Below are positions 60,232 to 64,000 of a stretch of 64,000 bases of DNA, piece by piece (position 1 is the first letter of the stretch; the number at the start of each line of letters is the position of its first letter). The notes under the pieces were generated by a model that did not search any database, was not told the DNA's origin, and was given only the letters and a program-made list of their open reading frames with translations. Made by a program: the position numbers and the translations under genes. The DNA is from Desulfobulbaceae bacterium. Its GTDB lineage: Bacteria > Desulfobacterota > Desulfobulbia > Desulfobulbales > SURF-16. The DNA lies in assembly GCA_020444175.1 (NCBI GenBank), contig JAHLLM010000016.1, positions 41,364 to 105,363 on the forward strand, written 5' to 3'.

Positions 60232-61469
60232 ATACTCTGCTTGATGCATACGCAAATATCACGGGTCAGGGGGTTATCGACCATCTTCGCCAGCTTGCAG
60301 CCCCCTTGCGCGGCATGAAAGTCGTGCATGTCAACTCCACCAGAGTCGGCGGGGGAGTTGCCGAGATTCTTGAAAAACTGGTGCCCCTTATGCAGGAGCT
60401 GTCCATTGACACCTCATGGGAGGTTATCACGGGCAACGACGATTTCTTCCAGTGCACCAAGGCAATGCATAACACCCTGCAGGGCAGCCGCACAAGAATC
60501 CCGGAAAATCTGCTTGCCACCTACGAGCAGATAAACAGGGATAATGCCGAACAGTTGCGCGCAAAACTTGAAGAGGCTGACTTTGTTTTTATCCATGATC
60601 CACAACCAGCGCCGTTGCTGTCGCATTGTCCGAACCGCCAAGGAAAATGGATATGGCGCTGCCACATTGATGCCAGCCATCCTTTCAGGCCGGTCTGGAA
60701 ATATCTTCGTGGGTTTGTCGCAGGCTACGATGCCTCCATTTTTTCCCTGGCCCGATTCGCCAGAACCCTTCCCCATCCGCAGTACATTATTCCACCGAGC
60801 ATTGATCCGCTCAGTGAAAAAAATATGGAGTTGCCCGAAGCTGAAATCAAAGCGGTTTTTAGCGACTTTGACCTGGATCCGGAAAGGCCCCTGCTTCTGC
60901 AGGTTTCCAGATTCGATAGGTTTAAAGACCCCCTCGGGGTTATCCAGGCCTATAAACTGGTAAAAAGATTTGTGCCGGACCAGCAGTTGGTCCTGGCCGG
61001 AGGGTCGGCAACCGATGATCCGGAGGGAGAAGCTGTACTCCAGGAGGTAAAAGAGGCTGCCCAGGGAGACCCGGATATTCACATTCTGCTGCTGCCCCCT
61101 GACTCCCATAGACGCATCAATGCCCTGCAGCGGGCCGCGGACATTATTCTGCAAAAATCCATCAAGGAGGGTTTCGGTCTGACAGTTACCGAGGCCATGT
61201 GGAAGGGCAAACCCGTTATCGGCGGCAATGCGGGAGGCATAGGTCTCCAGGTAATCAACTTTAACACCGGTTTCCGGGTAAACACGCCGGAGGGAGCGGC
61301 ACTGCGCATCCGGTACCTGCTTCACCATCCGGAGAAAATGCAGGCAATGGGCCACAAGGGCCGGGAATTCGTTCGGGATAATTTTCTCCTCACCCGTCAC
61401 CTGCGGGAATATCTCACCCTGATCCTCAGTCTGCACTATGGTGGCGCGGAAAGGATTGAACTGGGATAA
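60228..61469 (+). CDS. treT: Trehalose synthase TreT (GT4, NDP-glucose plus glucose)
   Basis: 413 aa. GT-B glycosyltransferase: VVHVNSTRVGGGVAEILEKLVPLM at the N-terminus is typical of TreT, with WEVITGNDDFF, IWRCHIDASHP and IIPPSIDPLSEKN. The C-terminal half has LLQVSRFDRFKDPLGVI, ADIILQKSIKEGFGLTVTEAMWKGKPVIGGNAGGI with the E-x7-E donor-binding motif. TreT joins glucose from an NDP-glucose to free glucose. The operon thus encodes two independent trehalose routes (TreY/TreZ from glucan, TreT from sugar nucleotide). ATGA overlap with the DUF5752 gene. Confidence 0.9.
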   Translation: MNTLLDAYANITGQGVIDHLRQLAAPLRGMKVVHVNSTRVGGGVAEILEKLVPLMQELSIDTSWEVITGNDDFFQCTKAMHNTLQGSRTRIPENLLATYEQINRDNAEQLRAKLEEADFVFIHDPQPAPLLSHCPNRQGKWIWRCHIDASHPFRPVWKYLRGFVAGYDASIFSLARFARTLPHPQYIIPPSIDPLSEKNMELPEAEIKAVFSDFDLDPERPLLLQVSRFDRFKDPLGVIQAYKLVKRFVPDQQLVLAGGSATDDPEGEAVLQEVKEAAQGDPDIHILLLPPDSHRRINALQRAADIILQKSIKEGFGLTVTEAMWKGKPVIGGNAGGIGLQVINFNTGFRVNTPEGAALRIRYLLHHPEKMQAMGHKGREFVRDNFLLTRHLREYLTLILSLHYGGAERIELG

Positions 61470-61571
61470 CGAGAAACTCTGCTGCCAAAAAGCAATCAAG
61501 AACTCTGTATCTCCTTTCATTGTATGCAAACAGGGCTCATCGTTTTCCCGGGTTCAGAGTTCAAGGTGATT

Positions 61572-61587
61572 TGGCACGATATTTGTT
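61572..61587 (+). promoter_or_regulatory. Candidate sigma-54 promoter upstream of the small Cys-rich gene
   Basis: Reads TGGCACGATATTTGTT, i.e. TGGCAC-N5-TTGT, one base off the -24/-12 consensus. It lies about 130 bases before the start at 61719 and after the treT stop. The same deviation (TTGT) is seen in the candidate at 46138-46153. Confidence 0.5.
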
Positions 61588-61718
61588 TATTCTTTCCATT
61601 AACACCCGGAGACTGCAAACAAGTTTTGAGCTTGTTGCGGCAATCCTTTCATTTTTTTCAGAGGTCATACAGGACTGGTGCCTCAGTCGCTCATCATATT
61701 CATATAAGGAGTTGAACC

Positions 61719-61925
61719 ATGTGTAAATCCACTCAAGATAAAAACGACAAAACTGCAGGTGAAAAAATCTGTCCGGAATGCAATGGAGAGAAAATTATCA
61801 AGGGAATCTGCACCTGTGATATGGAATGGCGGGGCTCGAACAAAGAAGATGACTGGGAGGATTGCCAATGCACTCCTGACACAACCTGCCATCTCTGTAA
61901 CGGTAAGGGAGTTATTCAGAGTTAA
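61719..61925 (+). CDS. Small Cys-rich zinc-binding-like protein
   Basis: 68 aa after a good ribosome site (AAGGAG). Cys pairs CPECNGEKIIKGICTC and CQCTPDTTCHLCNGKGVI resemble DnaJ-type C-x-x-C-x-G-x-G zinc modules, two pairs each. No other domain. It is alone behind a sigma-54-type promoter; function unknown. Confidence 0.7.
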   Translation: MCKSTQDKNDKTAGEKICPECNGEKIIKGICTCDMEWRGSNKEDDWEDCQCTPDTTCHLCNGKGVIQS

Positions 61926-62174
61926 TGCCCCGTTAAGCAGACCAGGTCAATCTCTTTGTATGCGTTCTTCACCTCCACCTTTTTGCTGCTGGAAGTGCGT
62001 GTCTTCGGACTCCACATTCTTTTCATCAAGGCATCTGGTCTGTGCAGGCTGCTGAGATCCCTGGTTGCCATTTGCAAACAGGCAGGCGAAAAAATCGTTC
62101 ATCAAAAGTCCTGTCAGCCGGGACTATGTCCTGTCACCCAGGAATCACATAAAGATTTTTAAGAGGGATTCATT
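61926..62174. other. Intergenic stretch with no recognised feature
   Basis: About 250 bases before the reductase gene. A short interrupted inverted repeat occurs near 62118-62145 (CCTGTCAGCCGGGACTATGTCCTGTCACC). I see no gene. Confidence 0.35.
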
Positions 62175-62846
62175 ATGACCCACACTGTAACTCTGCTCAT
62201 GAAAGAATTTGTAACACATGACGTCAAACGCTTTGTTGTCAGCAAACCGCAAGGGTTTACATATTTACCAGGTCAGGGCGTTGAACTCGTCATTAATCAA
62301 CCGGGCTGGAAAGATGAAGAAGGCCGGCCGTTTACTCCGACCTCACTCAATGACGACCACGTTATTGAATTTACTGTCAAGCGCTACGCGGATCACAAAG
62401 GCGTCACCGATAAACTGCACACCCTGGAACCGGGAGATGAATTACTGATGTCCGATCCATTCGGCACCATAAACTATAAAGGAGCCGGTGTTTTCATAAC
62501 GGCGGGGGCCGGTTTGACTCCGTTTCTCAGCATTTTCAGGGAACTCGCCCGTACTTCGGGCAGTCTGGACAGCCACACGCTCCTCTTTTCAAACAAAACA
62601 TCGGCAGACATTATATGCGAAAAGGAGCTGCGCCATTATTTCGGCAAACACGACATCTTTACCCTGACCCGTGAAATACATCCCGGCTACCGGCATGGCC
62701 GCATAGATAAAGAACTCATTCAGGACGCCATCAGTTCGCTCAACCAGCACTTTTATGTCTGCGGCCCGGATGCCTTTGTTGAAGATATCAATGCCATTCT
62801 CAACGAACTTGGGGTGCAAGCGGAATTGCTCGTGTTTGAAGAATGA
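62175..62846 (+). CDS. Small flavin/NAD(P)H oxidoreductase of the ferredoxin-reductase fold
   Basis: 223 aa. The FAD-binding part has PQGFTYLPGQGVELVI and RPFTPTSL (the R-x-F/Y-[ST] flavin motif); the nicotinamide part has FITAGAGLTPFLSIFREL and ends FYVCGPDAFVEDINAIL. There is no 2Fe-2S or globin domain, so electrons must go to a separate partner. Such short reductases serve flavohaemoprotein-like or oxygenase-like systems; the partner is unknown. Rubrerythrin nearby hints at a redox-stress context (inference). Confidence 0.88.
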   Translation: MTHTVTLLMKEFVTHDVKRFVVSKPQGFTYLPGQGVELVINQPGWKDEEGRPFTPTSLNDDHVIEFTVKRYADHKGVTDKLHTLEPGDELLMSDPFGTINYKGAGVFITAGAGLTPFLSIFRELARTSGSLDSHTLLFSNKTSADIICEKELRHYFGKHDIFTLTREIHPGYRHGRIDKELIQDAISSLNQHFYVCGPDAFVEDINAILNELGVQAELLVFEE

Positions 62847-62954
62847 TTGTCTGAAATTTCAGGATAACGGGACCAGATTACAGGGCTGGAGCGCGGCTGC
62901 CGCCATCATCGGCAGCCACGCCCTGAAAGGAGATAAAATTTTACGATTTCTTTT

Positions 62955-62975
62955 CTCCTGATCCTTTATCAGGAG
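62955..62975. terminator. Hairpin between convergent genes
   Basis: CTCCTGAT and ATCAGGAG form an exact 8-base stem at the end of the convergent pair 62175-62846 and 62969-63229; it overlaps the latter's stop codon. There is no clear T-run on either side, so a terminator role is only suggested by position. Confidence 0.3.
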
Positions 62976-63229
62976 TATATCATGGTATATTCTCCATTGT
63001 TGATCCGCATTTCCCAGCGCCCGCCATGATGGCGGCCATACTCCTCCCAGCCTTTGAATTCTTCCGTATCACAATTCACTTCCGGCGGAGAGTGGGTCTT
63101 TTTCTTCCTGTCCTGCCAGGCCAGAAGATCCGTATCCAGGTTATATGACTGGGCCAGAGCCTTGGTCATGGCCTTGGCGGTTTCAAAATTAATTTCCATA
63201 CCATCCAAACTTATTCTGATCTCTTTCAT
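62969..63229 (-). CDS. AF1514-like small conserved protein
   Basis: 86 aa. Begins MKEIRISLDGMEINFETAKAMTKALAQSYNLDTDLLAWQDRKK and ends HGGRWEMRINNGEYTMIYS, the pattern I associate with AF1514-like (DUF5619) proteins of anaerobic archaea and bacteria. AAGGAGGT precedes the ATG at ideal spacing. It is upstream-adjacent to rubrerythrin on the same strand. Function unknown. Confidence 0.7.
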   Translation of the reverse strand: MKEIRISLDGMEINFETAKAMTKALAQSYNLDTDLLAWQDRKKKTHSPPEVNCDTEEFKGWEEYGRHHGGRWEMRINNGEYTMIYS

Positions 63230-63331
63230 GGCGACCTCCTTTTCTTTTTACTTTTATCTCATCATTCGGCCATCCGGTGATGGTTAAACGATATGTTCTC
63301 AAGAAGAACAACGTCCTGTATAAAAATACCT

Positions 63332-63880
63332 TTAGGCAAACTCATCAAACATCTCGCCCTTGGCCTTGCAGAGAGGACATGTATCCGGAGCCTCACCCTC
63401 CAATGTATAGCCGCAGACACTGCACACCTGCACCGGACCAAGTTCCATGTCCTCTCCTTTGTCAACCGCCTGCGCCGCCTTTTCAAACAGAGCCTTGTGG
63501 GTCTTTTCCGTGGTATAGGACCATTCAAAGGAGCGTTGCGCCCCTTTTTCATTCTGAAATTTGGCAACCTCGATATAGGTGGGATACATCTCCTCTATCT
63601 CGAATGTTTCACCGGCAATGGCAAGCTGAAGATTTTTGCTGGTGTTGCCCGGTCCGAATGCCCCCATGGAATTTGCCACAAATCCGCCGTCAAGGTGCTT
63701 GAGTTCCCGGTAATGGTCGCCGGCATGAACATACTCTGCCTGTGCGATTGCCATGAACAGTCGGGCAACACTGGTAAAATTTTCTTTTTCGGCCTGCACT
63801 GCAAAGTGCTGATAGCGCATATGCGCCATGCTTTCTCCTCCAAAGGCATTGATCATGTTTTGTTCAGTAATTTGCTTCAT
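63332..63880 (-). CDS. rbr: Rubrerythrin
   Basis: 182 aa. Di-iron helical bundle with the ligand pattern (ESMAHMRYQHFA; AEYVHAGDHYREL; AGETFEIEEMYPTYIEVA; EWSYTTEKTHKALF), followed by a rubredoxin-like domain (CSVCGYTLEGEAPDTCPLCKA). It reduces hydrogen peroxide in anaerobes using NADH-derived electrons. GGAGGG lies before the ATG. A typical marker of a strict anaerobe. Confidence 0.95.
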   Translation of the reverse strand: MKQITEQNMINAFGGESMAHMRYQHFAVQAEKENFTSVARLFMAIAQAEYVHAGDHYRELKHLDGGFVANSMGAFGPGNTSKNLQLAIAGETFEIEEMYPTYIEVAKFQNEKGAQRSFEWSYTTEKTHKALFEKAAQAVDKGEDMELGPVQVCSVCGYTLEGEAPDTCPLCKAKGEMFDEFA

Positions 63881-63908
63881 ACATCCCTCCGTTTTTATTT
63901 TTTTTCAA

Positions 63909-64000
63909 TAACTATTCAGCTGCACCTCATCTTTGAACGATCAGACCTGCTCACATAGACGGGCTATCGGAGTCTCGCAAGCTCGCTTACCTGCCTCGCA
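63909..64000. repeat. Start of a further MITE family 4-like element, cut by the window edge
   Basis: TAACTATTCAGCTGCAC at 63909 matches the left end of the element at 41271-41421 (TAACTGTTCAGCTGCAC). The remainder differs and runs out of the window. Confidence 0.45.

Noticed and set aside
60414..61529. 371-codon open frame opposite treT
   Set aside because: Antisense to a clear GT4 enzyme; composition is that of a shadow frame.

Overview
The window (about 49% G+C by eye, no rRNA or tRNA seen) looks like a chromosome segment of an anaerobic Desulfobacterota, most likely a relative of Desulfobulbales. Support for this is inferential: a bacterial-type V-ATPase of the E/DUF2764/A/B/D/I/K kind, a two-gene 2-oxoacid:ferredoxin oxidoreductase, a DsrC-family protein, rubrerythrin, many hybrid kinases, a PEP-CTERM-like protein and abundant small palindromic elements.

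Layout. 1-4.9 kb: end of a cellulose synthesis operon (bcsB end, bcsZ, bcsC). 5-14 kb: signalling genes (receiver-PP2C phosphatase, two large membrane kinases), a PEP-CTERM-like protein and a YaiI/YqxD protein, separated by palindromic MITEs. 14.1-17.8 kb: tag, a GNAT, rsgA and a MerR regulator, bracketed by inverted copies of one MITE. 18.1-24.6 kb: a chromosomal integron. A frameshifted intI is divergent from a cassette array whose attI/attC core sites can be read directly. From attI the cassettes carry a two-gene CBASS (CD-NTase plus Cap15-like effector), a membrane protein with a HEPN-like protein, and a membrane-anchored Mrr-like nuclease with a zinc ribbon, followed by a decayed tail with small regulators.

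25.1-30.6 kb: an Hsp70 operon (TPR protein, degenerate J protein, GrpE, DnaK-like, small zinc protein). 30.7-38.3 kb, minus strand: V-ATPase genes in the permuted order B-D-I-K / E-DUF2764-A, with a MITE at the permutation junction. 38.4-41.2 kb, minus strand: DUF1566, diguanylate cyclase and FNT-channel genes. 41.6 kb: a DsrC-like protein lacking both canonical arm cysteines. 42.5-45.2 kb: korA-korB; a MITE terminal repeat supplies the korB stop codon. 45.7-52.5 kb: a second signalling block (pseudo-receiver behind a sigma-54-type promoter, hybrid kinase, NarL-type regulator, receiver-kinase, sigma-54 activator with a mutated receiver). 52.5-61.5 kb: trehalose operon (treZ, a malQ-like/treY fusion, a DUF5752 gene, treT). 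61.7-64 kb: a small Cys-rich protein behind a second sigma-54-type promoter, a flavin reductase-like protein, an AF1514-like protein and rubrerythrin.

The most interesting part is the defence-rich integron: cassette boundaries are supported by exact complementarity between each cassette's first bases and the R'' box of its own attC. A second theme is how at least six MITE families have shaped the operons.
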